Of a stretch of 64,000 bases of DNA, positions 8,732 through 17,650 are shown piece after piece. The stretch's first letter is position 1; every line of letters begins with the position of its first letter. Origin of the DNA: G965267185 sp965267185 (GTDB lineage: Bacteria; Pseudomonadota; Alphaproteobacteria; UBA6615); assembly GCA_965267185.1 (NCBI GenBank), contig OZ253937.1, positions 1,612,001 to 1,676,000 on the forward strand. Direction: 5' to 3'. The notes under the pieces were generated by a model. That model made no database searches, was not told where the DNA came from, and worked only from the letters and a program-made list of their open reading frames with translations. A program made the translations under genes and the position numbers.

Positions 8732-9610
8732 ATGATCGACATATTCCGAAAAATTTTCCGGCGACGGTCGGGCGAAAAAGTTGAGAGCAACCTGCGCCTC
8801 TCTCTGAGCGTTAGTAATTTCATCGTCTCTGCCGGTCTCTTCTCAATGATTCTCAACGAGAAGTTGGAAACCAGTCAGTATTTCGGGAAATACGAGCGGG
8901 TGGAGTTCTTGAATTGGGTCATCACGAGAGATTTTTGGCACCAGATCGTTCTGTTCCTGATCGATAAATGGCTTCTTCTCGCGGTCTCCTTCTTCATTTT
9001 TATATGGTTTCTGCTTTACCGGCGGGCCGCCAGAAACGAGACCGATATTCTCGTTGCGCTCTACTCCCGCATCAACCCGCCGCCCGACTGGGAAAGAACC
9101 ATCGGCCGAAAGTGGGTACCGGTGCTGTCCATCGGGATCACGTGCGCATTTCTCGTGATGGCGTGGTTCGTCGACAAAATCGAGATACTCTGCATCGTCA
9201 TGCTGTTTCTGAATGTGATGGACACGACCGGCAATAATCTCGTCCGCCGGAACCTCGTACAGCACTTCCGCAATCCGGATTTTGTGCCCCCCGACAGCGA
9301 CGACGAGAAACAATTCATCATGCAACGCCGGAAAATCGCCGAAGACTATTGGGTATGGAAACCGCAAATCGAACGGATCGGCCTGATGATGATCGGAGTC
9401 TTCATCGCCTTCCTCCTGGCCACGTCGGACCGGGTTTTCGGTCTGCGCGTTTGGGAAGAGCTTCCCTACGCCGTCCTGATCCTCATCATCGTTGCCAACG
9501 AAATTACGATGGGCCGGTGGCGGATTGAGCGCGATACGCGGCTTGAGGAGGTCGATCTGCGGCAAACCGAAGCCGAGCGCCGCAGGGGCGATGAGATCGT
9601 CGCGCTGTAG
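8732..9610 (+). CDS. Uncharacterised six-helix membrane protein
   Basis: I do not recognise the family. The 292-residue protein has a basic N-terminus (FRKIFRRRSGEK) and about six hydrophobic segments near residues 26-43, 72-96, 129-147, 150-166, 215-235 and 243-260, with a charged loop between segments 4 and 5 (PPDSDDEKQFIMQRRKIAED) and a charged C-terminal tail rich in Glu and Arg that may form a short coiled coil. There is no signal peptide and no visible catalytic motif. The base composition is a little lower in GC than the neighbours. It stands 32 bp after the GntR gene on the same strand but has no obvious functional link to it. Confidence 0.6.
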   Translation: MIDIFRKIFRRRSGEKVESNLRLSLSVSNFIVSAGLFSMILNEKLETSQYFGKYERVEFLNWVITRDFWHQIVLFLIDKWLLLAVSFFIFIWFLLYRRAARNETDILVALYSRINPPPDWERTIGRKWVPVLSIGITCAFLVMAWFVDKIEILCIVMLFLNVMDTTGNNLVRRNLVQHFRNPDFVPPDSDDEKQFIMQRRKIAEDYWVWKPQIERIGLMMIGVFIAFLLATSDRVFGLRVWEELPYAVLILIIVANEITMGRWRIERDTRLEEVDLRQTEAERRRGDEIVAL

Positions 9611-9648
9611 CGTTGCGAAATGCGGCGCAGCTGAATAGAGGGTTAGAC

Positions 9649-10752
9649 TTAGCAGCGTACCGCGAGCCGCTGGATCACATCTTCGTCGACATCGACACCG
9701 AGCCCCGCCCCTTCTGGGAGATTGGCGTGGCCGTCCACAACCTGGATCGGATTTCGCACCACGTCCTTAGCAATATACTGCTGGGTGACACTCAGTCCCC
9801 AATCGAGCGACGGCGCGGCCGCCGACAGATGCAGCACGGCCGCCGTCGAGACGCTGGATTCAGCCACTTTGCCGGCCATGTTGACCTTCATGCCGATGGC
9901 ATCGCACAGCGCCGCCGCCGCGCTGGCCCGGGTAACGCCACCAAGCTTGATCATCTTTAAGCTGCCGCCGGCCGCCGCACCGGTATCATGGTGATGGTTG
10001 ATATCGGCAATGCTGTGCAAACCCTCATCGGCGCCGATCGGCACACTGGCCCGTTCGGCAACCCGGACCATCCCATCGATATTGCTGCCCATCACCGGTT
10101 GCTCGACAAAATCGAGCGCATCGCCAATGCCTTCGACATAGTCGATTGCGTCATCGACCGACCAACCCTGGTTGGCATCGGCCGATAGCTGAATTCCGGC
10201 GTTTACGGCCGCGCGAATTTGCACCGACCGGCCGATATCGTAGGCAACCGGGTTTGTCCCCGTCTTGATCTTGAACGACCGGTAGCCCTCGTCTTTTTTT
10301 GCCATTGCGGTCGCCAGGTCTTGATCGACCTTTCCGGTCGCCAGCATCCAAAGAACCGGCATGCGCGTCCGTCGAATTTCCTGGCCCAAAAGCTCAGCCA
10401 CCGGCTTTTGCGCCGCTTTGCCGGCAACATCGTAGAGCGCCATTTCAAGCGCCGTCTTAGCGCTGGCGTTGCCGTACATATGACGGTCCATGACCGCTAG
10501 GTTTTCGGTGAAGTCGGCCGGATCTCGCCCGTCAAGATACGGTGTTAGGTGTTCGATCGCGGCGACCATGCTTTGCACGGTCTCACCGGTCATCGACGGC
10601 GCCGCCGACGCTTCGCCCCAGCCAACAAGGCCGTCATCCGTCTCGATGCGCGCGAACACATTGTCCGATTTAGTCATCTCGATGCCGGCCATTTTGATCG
10701 GTTCGATCAGCGGCAGCTGGACGGCGATCGGTGTGATTTTGGCAATCTTCAT
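9649..10752 (-). CDS. Enolase-superfamily enzyme, muconate-lactonising (MLE) subgroup
   Basis: The 367-residue protein has the capping domain (about 1-125) and the modified TIM barrel of mandelate racemase/muconate lactonising enzymes. The MLE-subgroup catalytic set is intact: KIK at 161-163 (general base), Asp192 in DANQGW, Glu217 in VEQP and Asp242 in ADEG as Mg2+ ligands, and Lys269 in MIKLGG on the opposite side. Members include muconate cycloisomerase, dipeptide epimerase and o-succinylbenzoate synthase; none can be chosen from sequence alone. It lies directly downstream of the hydroxyacyl-CoA dehydrogenase gene on the same strand, suggesting a catabolic cycloisomerase or racemase role. 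Confidence 0.87.
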   Translation of the reverse strand: MKIAKITPIAVQLPLIEPIKMAGIEMTKSDNVFARIETDDGLVGWGEASAAPSMTGETVQSMVAAIEHLTPYLDGRDPADFTENLAVMDRHMYGNASAKTALEMALYDVAGKAAQKPVAELLGQEIRRTRMPVLWMLATGKVDQDLATAMAKKDEGYRSFKIKTGTNPVAYDIGRSVQIRAAVNAGIQLSADANQGWSVDDAIDYVEGIGDALDFVEQPVMGSNIDGMVRVAERASVPIGADEGLHSIADINHHHDTGAAAGGSLKMIKLGGVTRASAAAALCDAIGMKVNMAGKVAESSVSTAAVLHLSAAAPSLDWGLSVTQQYIAKDVVRNPIQVVDGHANLPEGAGLGVDVDEDVIQRLAVRC

Positions 10753-10818
10753 GGGCTATTCCCTCATTCAACCCAAGGCTACCAGACCTGGGACGGGACG
10801 GCGACGGTCGGCTTGCGC

Positions 10819-11745
10819 CTACTCTCCCAGCAACTCGCTGCGCGAGCGCGGCTTGGGCTCCGGCGCGCCGGATTCCTCTTCGGCTTCCTGACGCAGAAAT
10901 TCGGTGAGCTTGCGCAACCGGCGGCCGGCACGGCTGCGGGTTTCGGCGACATCGATACCGGACCAGTCGTAGAATCCCTTGCCATCACCAAGCCCGGCTT
11001 CACCGCGCGCCACCATGTTTTGGATCATCGGATTGGGGGTATCCACCGGATACAATTCCGGCACGATCGAGCGCTGGGCATCGGCATGGATCTTTAATCC
11101 GCTGATGTCTTTCTGCTGAACCAGCCCGTTCAAGCACATGCGCGGGCCGAGCATGAGACGCGCCGACATATCGATATCGTCGGGACCGGCGACGCCATCC
11201 TGCATCAGGTAGTAGCACTCATGCAAAATGATGTGCTGCAAGCGGTTGATCAGAAAACCCACTACAGGTTTGTACAAGACGACGGTCTCCTTACCCGTAC
11301 GCTTCATGGCGTCGGACACCGCATCCACATCTTCGCGCGGGCAGCCGGGCCCAGCCATTACCTCGACCACGGCGGTGCTTTCGGCCGGCATGAAATAGTG
11401 CACCCCGAGAAACCGTTCGGGATGAGACAGGCCTTCCGCCAGTTTCACCAGGTCGAGGCCCGACGTGCCGCTCGCAACCAAGGGCGCACCGCCGTAGGCC
11501 GCCTCGATATCCCGGTAGACGGCTCGCTTGTCATCGTAATTCTCGGGCACGAACTCGATGACCAAGTCGGGCGCCTCGGCCGGCAGCGTCGTGTGGAAGG
11601 AAATCGCACCCGCGCTACCAGCCAGCTCTTCAGCACGCGACGAAACGACACTTACCGCGAACCCCGCTTCAGCAAAGGTGCCCGAGACCGCCTGCCCCAT
11701 AACGCCGTATCCGTAGATAAGAACCGTTTCGATAGAAGCCGTCAT
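10819..11745 (-). CDS. 3-hydroxyacyl-CoA dehydrogenase family protein
   Basis: A 308-residue NAD-dependent dehydrogenase. The N-terminal Rossmann domain begins with YGYGVMGQAVSGTFAEAG (GxGxMG-type dinucleotide loop near residue 13), followed by the 3HCDH C-terminal helical domain (about 180-280) with PVVGFLINRLQHIILHECYYL and GLGDGKGFYDW. These are the landmarks of 3-hydroxybutyryl-CoA and related hydroxyacid dehydrogenases. HYFMPAE contains the catalytic His position. The C-terminal tail is rich in charged residues. The gene lies between the MLE-type enzyme and the SMP-30 lactonase, all on the minus strand, likely one catabolic operon. Confidence 0.87.
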   Translation of the reverse strand: MTASIETVLIYGYGVMGQAVSGTFAEAGFAVSVVSSRAEELAGSAGAISFHTTLPAEAPDLVIEFVPENYDDKRAVYRDIEAAYGGAPLVASGTSGLDLVKLAEGLSHPERFLGVHYFMPAESTAVVEVMAGPGCPREDVDAVSDAMKRTGKETVVLYKPVVGFLINRLQHIILHECYYLMQDGVAGPDDIDMSARLMLGPRMCLNGLVQQKDISGLKIHADAQRSIVPELYPVDTPNPMIQNMVARGEAGLGDGKGFYDWSGIDVAETRSRAGRRLRKLTEFLRQEAEEESGAPEPKPRSRSELLGE

Positions 11746-11790
11746 GGCGCCCTCAGTTTTTTGCTATGCGGGATGAGCGATTAAGTACCC

Positions 11791-12714
11791 TCAGCTTAGG
11801 CCAAACATCGTCTTGCCGGCGACAGGGAGTTCAGCGGTCATGATGTTGCCGTTCAGGGAATCGGTGATGAACAGCGTTTTGTTGTCGGGGCCGCCGAAAG
11901 CAATGTTGGTCATCAGCCGGTGGGCGTCGCCAGCATGGATCAGATGGGTCGGCAAACCATTATCATCGAACCGCCAGATGCCAACGCCTAGGTGACAAAC
12001 CAACAGCCCGCCTTCAGAGTCGAGCTCAATGCCATCGGGTCCCGCATGACCGCCGGAAAGCTGAATCGCCACACCGGTTTTCGAGGTGCTGCCGTCTTCC
12101 ATAATCGGCAATCGCCAGATTTGCTGGCTCCGCGTCACGGCGACAAATAATTGGTTCTCGGCCAGGTTGAGGGTGATCCCATTGGGGCTCGGCACATTGA
12201 CGGCAACCCGGTCAAGTTTGCCATTGGCTTCATAGCGGAACACCCGGCCGGTCGGATCCAGAACACCCGTCTGGCCCTGATCGGTGAAATAAAGATCCCC
12301 ATTCGATGCGAAGTGGAGGTCGTTCAGCCCTTTAAACCCTTCGCTGTACATGGTTTCCAATTCGGTCTCGACATGGCCCGTATCGGGATCGACCGTGACA
12401 AGACCTTTCTTATAACAAGCGACGAAAATACGACCGTCTTTATGGATCTTCAAACCGTTGGGCCAGCCGTCATACTCGGTGACAAGTTCGATATCGCCAC
12501 CGGGAGGAATACGAAAAATGCGGCCGAACGGAATGTCGGTGAAATACAGGTTACCGGCACGGTCGAAGGACGGTCCCTCGAGGAAACACTCTACTTCGGC
12601 GCCTTGACGGTTTGGGTCGGACCACGCCGACCGGCGGCGCTGGCGGAATTTTTCCGGCAACGGCTGAAGAACCTTCGCTTCGATCATTTCGACCGGCTTG
12701 AATGGATTGAACAT
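11791..12714 (-). CDS. SMP-30/gluconolactonase/LRE-family protein
   Basis: A 307-residue six-bladed propeller of the SMP-30 family. Diagnostic blocks are ECFLEGPSFDRAGNLYFTDIPFGRIFRI, YDGWPNGLKIHKDGRIFVACYKKGL, SPNGITLNLAENQLFVAVTRSQQIW and GPDGIELDSEGGLLVCHLG. The metal-binding acid and Asn residues expected at the propeller centre (Glu in LEGP, Asn in PNG, Asp in DGIELD) are all present. Family members hydrolyse sugar or organic lactones. It heads the minus-strand group containing the hydroxyacyl-CoA dehydrogenase and the MLE-type enzyme, so lactone opening after cycloisomerisation is a reasonable reading. The start is ATG 12714. Confidence 0.85.
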   Translation of the reverse strand: MFNPFKPVEMIEAKVLQPLPEKFRQRRRSAWSDPNRQGAEVECFLEGPSFDRAGNLYFTDIPFGRIFRIPPGGDIELVTEYDGWPNGLKIHKDGRIFVACYKKGLVTVDPDTGHVETELETMYSEGFKGLNDLHFASNGDLYFTDQGQTGVLDPTGRVFRYEANGKLDRVAVNVPSPNGITLNLAENQLFVAVTRSQQIWRLPIMEDGSTSKTGVAIQLSGGHAGPDGIELDSEGGLLVCHLGVGIWRFDDNGLPTHLIHAGDAHRLMTNIAFGGPDNKTLFITDSLNGNIMTAELPVAGKTMFGLS

Positions 12715-12798
12715 CCGACACGCTCTCCCGTTTTGATGCGGCTGTCAGGCGGTTCCGGAACGGCCGCCTTGTTGCTGGTTTGGCAAAAATTCTTTATA

Positions 12799-12823
12799 TG
12801 TCCGGACAAATTACACAATGTGT
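12799..12823. promoter_or_regulatory. Two adjacent palindromes in a divergent promoter region
   Basis: In the 193-bp gap between the divergent SMP-30 and enoyl-CoA hydratase genes, TGTCCGGACA (12799-12808, perfect 10-bp palindrome) is followed 4 bp later by ACACAATGTGT (12813-12823, 5-bp arms around one base). A shared operator for both operons is plausible; no regulator is encoded next to it. Confidence 0.3.
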
Positions 12824-12907
12824 TAGGGCAATTCAAACACCCGTTGCGCCGTTGCGCCAAACGCCGTACGGAAAGATACAAAAACAACCCAAGGGGGGAT
12901 CGAACCG

Positions 12908-13783
12908 ATGTCTAACCTGCCGACGTCCGACGACTTCAACGACATTCTCTTCGAGGTCAAAGACAACGTTGCCTGGATCACCATCAACCGGCCAAACTCG
13001 CGAAACGCGTTCCGCGAGCAGACCCTGGACGAGTTGATCCACGCCTTCAAGTCGACGCGCAACGATCCCTCGATCGCTTGCGCTGTCGTCACCGGCGCGG
13101 GCGATCAGTCGTTTTCCGCCGGCGGTGATTTCGGCGCCATGATGAAACTGAACTGGGCCAACGCCTACCACTGGAACGACCGGATGCTGGGCACCGCGAT
13201 GACCATCCGCGGATTGCCGATCCCGGTGATCGCCATGGTCAACGGCTGGTGCATGGGCGGCGGCCACGAGCTAGCGCTGTGGTGCGATCTGGTGATCGCG
13301 TCGGACAACGCCATGTTCGGCCAATCGGGCGCACGGGTGGGCGCCTGCCCCACGGTCGGCGCGACACAATACATCCCGCGTATCATCGGCGAGCGCTTGG
13401 CCCGCGAGATGATCTTCCTCGCCCGCACCTTCACCGCCGCCGAAGCCGTCGAGATCGGCTTGATTAACAGGGTGGTTCCTCAAGCCACGTTGCGCGAAGA
13501 AACCGAAAAATGGTGCGAAACCATAAAGGGGCATAGCGGCCAGACCATCCGCATGACCAAGAAGTCGCTCAATCATGAGTCAGACGAGCTCTACGCATCA
13601 TGGCAGCACGGTATGGAATTGCTGGCCCATGTCTGGGGCAGCGACGAGGCCAACGAAGGCATGCAAGCGTTCCTCGACAAGCGTAAGCCGGACTTCATGC
13701 AGTTCCGCATGAAAAACAAAGAAGCGGTCGATCAGTATCTCGACGACTTCAACAACGACCGCAACCAGCTCAAGTCGGGATGA
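12908..13783 (+). CDS. Enoyl-CoA hydratase/isomerase family protein (crotonase)
   Basis: A 291-residue crotonase-fold protein. The CoA-binding block WITINRPNSRNAF and the oxyanion region GAGDQSFSAGGDF are present, and the segment WCMGGGHELALWCDLVIAS supplies the second oxyanion Gly. The Glu of GGGHELA and the Asp/Gly set after SDNAMFGQSGARVGACPT resemble DpgB/naphthoate-synthase-like members more than classical hydratases, so the exact reaction is open. AAGGGGGGA precedes the ATG. The stop overlaps the start of the CoA-transferase gene by 4 bp (ATGA), so the two are co-translated. Confidence 0.87.
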   Translation: MSNLPTSDDFNDILFEVKDNVAWITINRPNSRNAFREQTLDELIHAFKSTRNDPSIACAVVTGAGDQSFSAGGDFGAMMKLNWANAYHWNDRMLGTAMTIRGLPIPVIAMVNGWCMGGGHELALWCDLVIASDNAMFGQSGARVGACPTVGATQYIPRIIGERLAREMIFLARTFTAAEAVEIGLINRVVPQATLREETEKWCETIKGHSGQTIRMTKKSLNHESDELYASWQHGMELLAHVWGSDEANEGMQAFLDKRKPDFMQFRMKNKEAVDQYLDDFNNDRNQLKSG

Positions 13784-14982
13784 ACGACCAAACTCCGCCG
13801 GGAGCCCTCGACGGGCTCCGCGTCATCGACCTGACGCGAGTCCTCGCCGGCCCCTTCTGCACCATGCTACTCGGCGACATGGGCGCCGATATCATCAAGG
13901 TGGAGCAACCGGGGCGCGGCGACGACACCCGCGCGTGGGGGCCTCCCTTCATCGGCGAAGAGTCGGCCTACTATCTGGGCGCCAACCGTAACAAGCGCGG
14001 TATGACACTGAACCTTAAGCACGAGGCGGCGCAGGAAATTCTCGGCGCGTTGCTGCGCGAAGCCGACGTGGTGATCGATAACTTCAAGCTCGGCACCATG
14101 GCCAAGTTCGGTTTCGACGATGCATGGTACGAGGCCAATGCGCCACAGATCGTGCGCTGCTCGATCCTCGGCTACGGCTCGACCGGCCCGCGCGCCGGCT
14201 TGCCCGGTTACGACTTTCTGCTACAAGCCGAAAGCGGATTGATGAGCATCACCGGCGAGGCCGACGGCGACCCCATGAAGCTCGGCGTCGCCATCGTCGA
14301 TCTGTGCACTGGCCTGTATGCGATGTCGACCATTCTCGCCGCCCTCAACGCGCGGCATCGGACCGGTCTGGGCCAAGCTGTCGAAGTGTCACTCTACGAC
14401 ACCGGCGTATCGCTGCTGGCGAATGTAGCAGCTAACTTCCTCGCGTCCGGTAAGGCGGCAGGGCGCTATGGCAACGGCCACCCCAATATCGTGCCTTACA
14501 ACGCCTACGCGACCGGCGACGGGATGATCGCGCTGTCGGTCGGCAACGACATGCAGTTCGCGACCTTTAGCGCCGCCGTGGATCACCCCGAATGGGCCGA
14601 AGACGAGCGCTTTGCCAGGAACCGCGACCGGGTGGAGAACCGCGGCGCGTGCGACGGCATGATCGAAGATTTATTCCGCACCAACACCACGGAATTCTGG
14701 CTGGAGAAACTGCTCGCCGCCGGCGTCTCCTGCGCGCCGATCAACACCGTCGAACAGGCATTGACTGCTGCTCACTCGGTTGCCCGCGGTCTCGTCACCA
14801 CGGCCGACCATACGACCGAGGGCGAGATCAAGATTCCCGGCATTCCGTTCCGTTTTTCCCGCGATCCGGCTGGTATTCGCCGCGCGCCGCCCGTACTCGG
14901 CGAGCATACCGACGCGGTGTTGAGTGAGTTGGGCAAATCGGCCGAGGACATCGCCGCGTTACGCGAGGCTGGCGCGATTTAA
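13780..14982 (+). CDS. Family III CoA-transferase (CaiB/BaiF/Frc type)
   Basis: The 400-residue protein carries the whole CoA-transferase III fold. The N-terminal signature LRVIDLTRVLAGPFCTMLLGDMGADIIKVE is split by the usual Rossmann half; catalytic Asp174 sits in GVAIVDLCTG, the equivalent of Asp169 of formyl-CoA transferase. NKRGMTLNLK and VEVSLYDT are also typical. The enzyme moves CoA between carboxylic acids without ATP. It overlaps the upstream enoyl-CoA hydratase gene by four bases, so the pair probably activates an acid and then hydrates or cleaves its CoA ester. The substrate is unknown. Confidence 0.92.
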   Translation: MNDQTPPGALDGLRVIDLTRVLAGPFCTMLLGDMGADIIKVEQPGRGDDTRAWGPPFIGEESAYYLGANRNKRGMTLNLKHEAAQEILGALLREADVVIDNFKLGTMAKFGFDDAWYEANAPQIVRCSILGYGSTGPRAGLPGYDFLLQAESGLMSITGEADGDPMKLGVAIVDLCTGLYAMSTILAALNARHRTGLGQAVEVSLYDTGVSLLANVAANFLASGKAAGRYGNGHPNIVPYNAYATGDGMIALSVGNDMQFATFSAAVDHPEWAEDERFARNRDRVENRGACDGMIEDLFRTNTTEFWLEKLLAAGVSCAPINTVEQALTAAHSVARGLVTTADHTTEGEIKIPGIPFRFSRDPAGIRRAPPVLGEHTDAVLSELGKSAEDIAALREAGAI

Positions 14983-15109
14983 CGGTATTTTCAGCCGAAT
15001 ACTGGCAGGTAGTAGCAAACCGAGCCACAAGTCGGCTTCAGGCGGTTTGCCGACCGTATCCGCCGATTTGGTGTAGATATACTTCCTCGTCTGCTGGAGC
15101 TGTCGCGCT

Positions 15110-16558
15110 GTGACCATCAAAGCCCGTGCTCTTTCTGCACTGCGTTGGACCGCGACCGCGCAAGCGCTTAGCAAGCTTGTGACCTGGTCGATCACCATCT
15201 ATGTGATCCGGCTGCTCGAACCGAAAGATTACGGCGTCATGGCGATGGCGATGGCGGCAGTCGAGTTTGCCGCGATCTTCAGCAATTTCGGCTTAAACTC
15301 TGCATTAATTCAACGGCGCAAACCCGACGATATGATCGTGGCTAAGATTTACGGCGCGATCATTCTTTCAAGCTTGACGCTGTTTGTGTTGATCCAATTG
15401 GCCGCCGGGCCCTATGCGGCATTCTATGGCAATCCCATTGTCGCCGACATTTTGCGTGTGGTTGCCTTTGGCCTCTTGATCGGCGCCGCCTCATCCGTAC
15501 CGACGACGCTATTAGTGCGGGAAATCGATTTCAAGGCGACATCTATCGTTACAGTGGCTCGCCAACTCGTCGGTGCCGGTGTTGTTTTGACCATGGCAAT
15601 CGCCGGATTCGGTGTCTGGTCCCTGGTCGGTGGTTATCTGGTCTCCCAAGCATTCGGGACGGCTGCCATTCTGCTGCTGACCCGTTTTCGTCTCAAGCCC
15701 AACTTCAATTTTACGGGCATCGCCGGCGAGCTGCGTTTCGGGGTCAACATGGTCGGCAAAAACCTGGTATCGATCTTTAATCGGCAGATCGATGTCGTAC
15801 TGATTGGTAGATTGGTCGGGGCAGAGGCTCTGGGTGCGTACTCCGTCGCTGGCGACCTAGCGCGCCTGCCAACACGATTTCTATTGCGCCCAGTGGCTGT
15901 TGTCGTGTTCCCGACAATCGCACGCTTGAAAGAAGAAGGAGAAGAACGGGTTCGTAGTCTTTTCCCCCAGATGATCGCTGCCAGTCTCTTAGTGTTACTG
16001 CCGCTCTGTTGGGGTGCCGCGACCGTCGCCGATCCTCTTGTCCAGGTGGTGTTGGGTGAAAAGTGGGCAACAGCGGCGCCTATTCTGGCCATCCTCGGCA
16101 TCGTCGTTCCGATCCGCGCCAGTTTCCGGCTTGTGCAAATGACCCTGGATGGTTTGGGCCGGCCCGATGTCGGTCTGCGCAACCTGATCACCATTGCGGT
16201 CTGCCTGCCGCCGGGTCTCGCTATTGGCGCACTTGGTGGTCTACCCGGCGTTGCACTCGGCTGGTCCGTCGCACAGCTCCTGGCGCTCAGCATAAATCTA
16301 CGGCGAAGCCTCCCGATCATCGGCGTTGGGGCTGGATCCTTACTTCGCGGCGCGGCACCGGCCCTTCTCGCCGGCGCCATCATGGTGGCCGGCGTCTTCG
16401 CGGTTGACGCGTGGCTCGTCGCGGATCTGCCGCCGATCGAACGTCTGCTGGCGCTCACGGCGGCAGGCGGATGCATTTATCTGGCGGTCAGCTTCGCGAT
16501 CAATCGGCAACTAATGGCCGAAATGGTGCAACTTTTGGCCAAGCCGTCGGCCGCTTAG
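15110..16558 (+). CDS. Oligosaccharide flippase (MOP superfamily, WzxC/RfbX-like)
   Basis: A 482-residue integral membrane protein with about 12-14 helices. The Polysacc_synt domain begins at residue 10 (LRWTATAQALSKLVTWSITIYVIRLLEPKDYGVMAMA), including the 'L.P.DYG' motif typical of lipopolysaccharide or capsule flippases. It would move undecaprenyl-linked sugars across the inner membrane. GTG at 15110 is the start, with GGAG about 11 bases upstream. No glycosyltransferases accompany it. It converges on the ATP-grasp gene with only 12 bp between stop codons. Confidence 0.85.
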   Translation: MTIKARALSALRWTATAQALSKLVTWSITIYVIRLLEPKDYGVMAMAMAAVEFAAIFSNFGLNSALIQRRKPDDMIVAKIYGAIILSSLTLFVLIQLAAGPYAAFYGNPIVADILRVVAFGLLIGAASSVPTTLLVREIDFKATSIVTVARQLVGAGVVLTMAIAGFGVWSLVGGYLVSQAFGTAAILLLTRFRLKPNFNFTGIAGELRFGVNMVGKNLVSIFNRQIDVVLIGRLVGAEALGAYSVAGDLARLPTRFLLRPVAVVVFPTIARLKEEGEERVRSLFPQMIAASLLVLLPLCWGAATVADPLVQVVLGEKWATAAPILAILGIVVPIRASFRLVQMTLDGLGRPDVGLRNLITIAVCLPPGLAIGALGGLPGVALGWSVAQLLALSINLRRSLPIIGVGAGSLLRGAAPALLAGAIMVAGVFAVDAWLVADLPPIERLLALTAAGGCIYLAVSFAINRQLMAEMVQLLAKPSAA

Positions 16559-16570
16559 GCGCGCGACACG

Positions 16571-17647
16571 CTATCGGCCCTGCGACCCTAGCTTGCGCCG
16601 CAACTCCATCAATCGTGCATAAATAATCGGCTGATGGCGGTGCAGACGGAGGCGGGCCATCGCACCCATTACGATTTCAACGGTAAACGGCTTGCGTCGC
16701 CAAAGCGACCCCTCGCCAAACTGGACGCGCGCACTTCGACCCGCCGGAACCGGACTATCAAGCGCTCCCAACGCGGCAACAAACCGTTTAGCGAAGGTTT
16801 CCTTGATGATATTCCGGGCTTCGTCCTTTGCCGGGCCCGGCGTGACGAGTTGCGGGTTCATGTTGATCTCGAATACGACGAGATCGCCGTCCTTTGTTAC
16901 GCCGTAGTCGATACGTCCGAAATCAATCCGCGCAAGGTTAAAGATATTGCGGATTTGATCCGCATGAGGATTGGTCTCGATATAGGCCCGTTCAAGAGCC
17001 ACGTTTGCCTCATCAATAGTCCTTGAATTCGCCTTAACCATCCAATGCGAACTGGTTTGCACATGGCGCGGTATCACCAAACCACCATCGCCGTCGCGGA
17101 TAAAAAAAGCGGCATATTTACGATAGTTTCCGTCTTCGGTTTGCGTATCGGCAAATTCAACGATCAGCCCTTTGTCGCGACTCTCGCCAGAGGCAACGAG
17201 ATCATCAGCGGCGGCTTCGAGCGCGAGTTGATTCGGAAGTAACTCACTCCGCGGTCCCGTGTGGTCGTCCGCGCGACGCAGGAAAACCGGAAAACGCTGG
17301 GGCGCACGGGCCTCGGTCAAGCGATAGACATCGAACGGATTCAGTCCCGCTTCACAAAGCGTGCGCAATAGTTCGTAGCGATGCATCGCCAACAAAGGGT
17401 GATTAAAGAGACGGATATTTTCGCCCGCCTCGGCAAGGGCACGCCAAGCGGTCGCGGCCTTTTCACGCTCGTCGACACTCAGTTGTTCAACGCCGGTGAA
17501 AATATAGCTACCGAGCGGTAACTTGCGTTGCCGAAACAGCCACTCGTAGTCGAGAACGCGTACACGATCGGCCAGCGATTTACCCCAGCCGACGAGGACG
17601 AGGTTCATGGCCGAACGGCCTCTTCCGGTTACGACATAGTAAATCAT
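16571..17647 (-). CDS. ATP-grasp-like protein (putative carboxylate-amine ligase)
   Basis: The 358-residue protein ends in a recognisable ATP-grasp C-terminal block: IDFGRIDYGVTKDGDLVVFE followed by INMNP, with Glu260, Asn262 and Asn264 where the family binds Mg-ATP. A possible ATP-clamping Lys-rich segment (KYAAFFI, VKANSRT) precedes it. ATP-grasp enzymes join a carboxylate to an amine or thiol through an acyl phosphate. The N-terminal half is not familiar, so the substrate is unknown. The gene starts 3 bp after the methyltransferase stop, as the last gene of the TctC-A-B-methyltransferase operon. Confidence 0.65.
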   Translation of the reverse strand: MIYYVVTGRGRSAMNLVLVGWGKSLADRVRVLDYEWLFRQRKLPLGSYIFTGVEQLSVDEREKAATAWRALAEAGENIRLFNHPLLAMHRYELLRTLCEAGLNPFDVYRLTEARAPQRFPVFLRRADDHTGPRSELLPNQLALEAAADDLVASGESRDKGLIVEFADTQTEDGNYRKYAAFFIRDGDGGLVIPRHVQTSSHWMVKANSRTIDEANVALERAYIETNPHADQIRNIFNLARIDFGRIDYGVTKDGDLVVFEINMNPQLVTPGPAKDEARNIIKETFAKRFVAALGALDSPVPAGRSARVQFGEGSLWRRKPFTVEIVMGAMARLRLHRHQPIIYARLMELRRKLGSQGR

Positions 17648-17650
17648 CGA

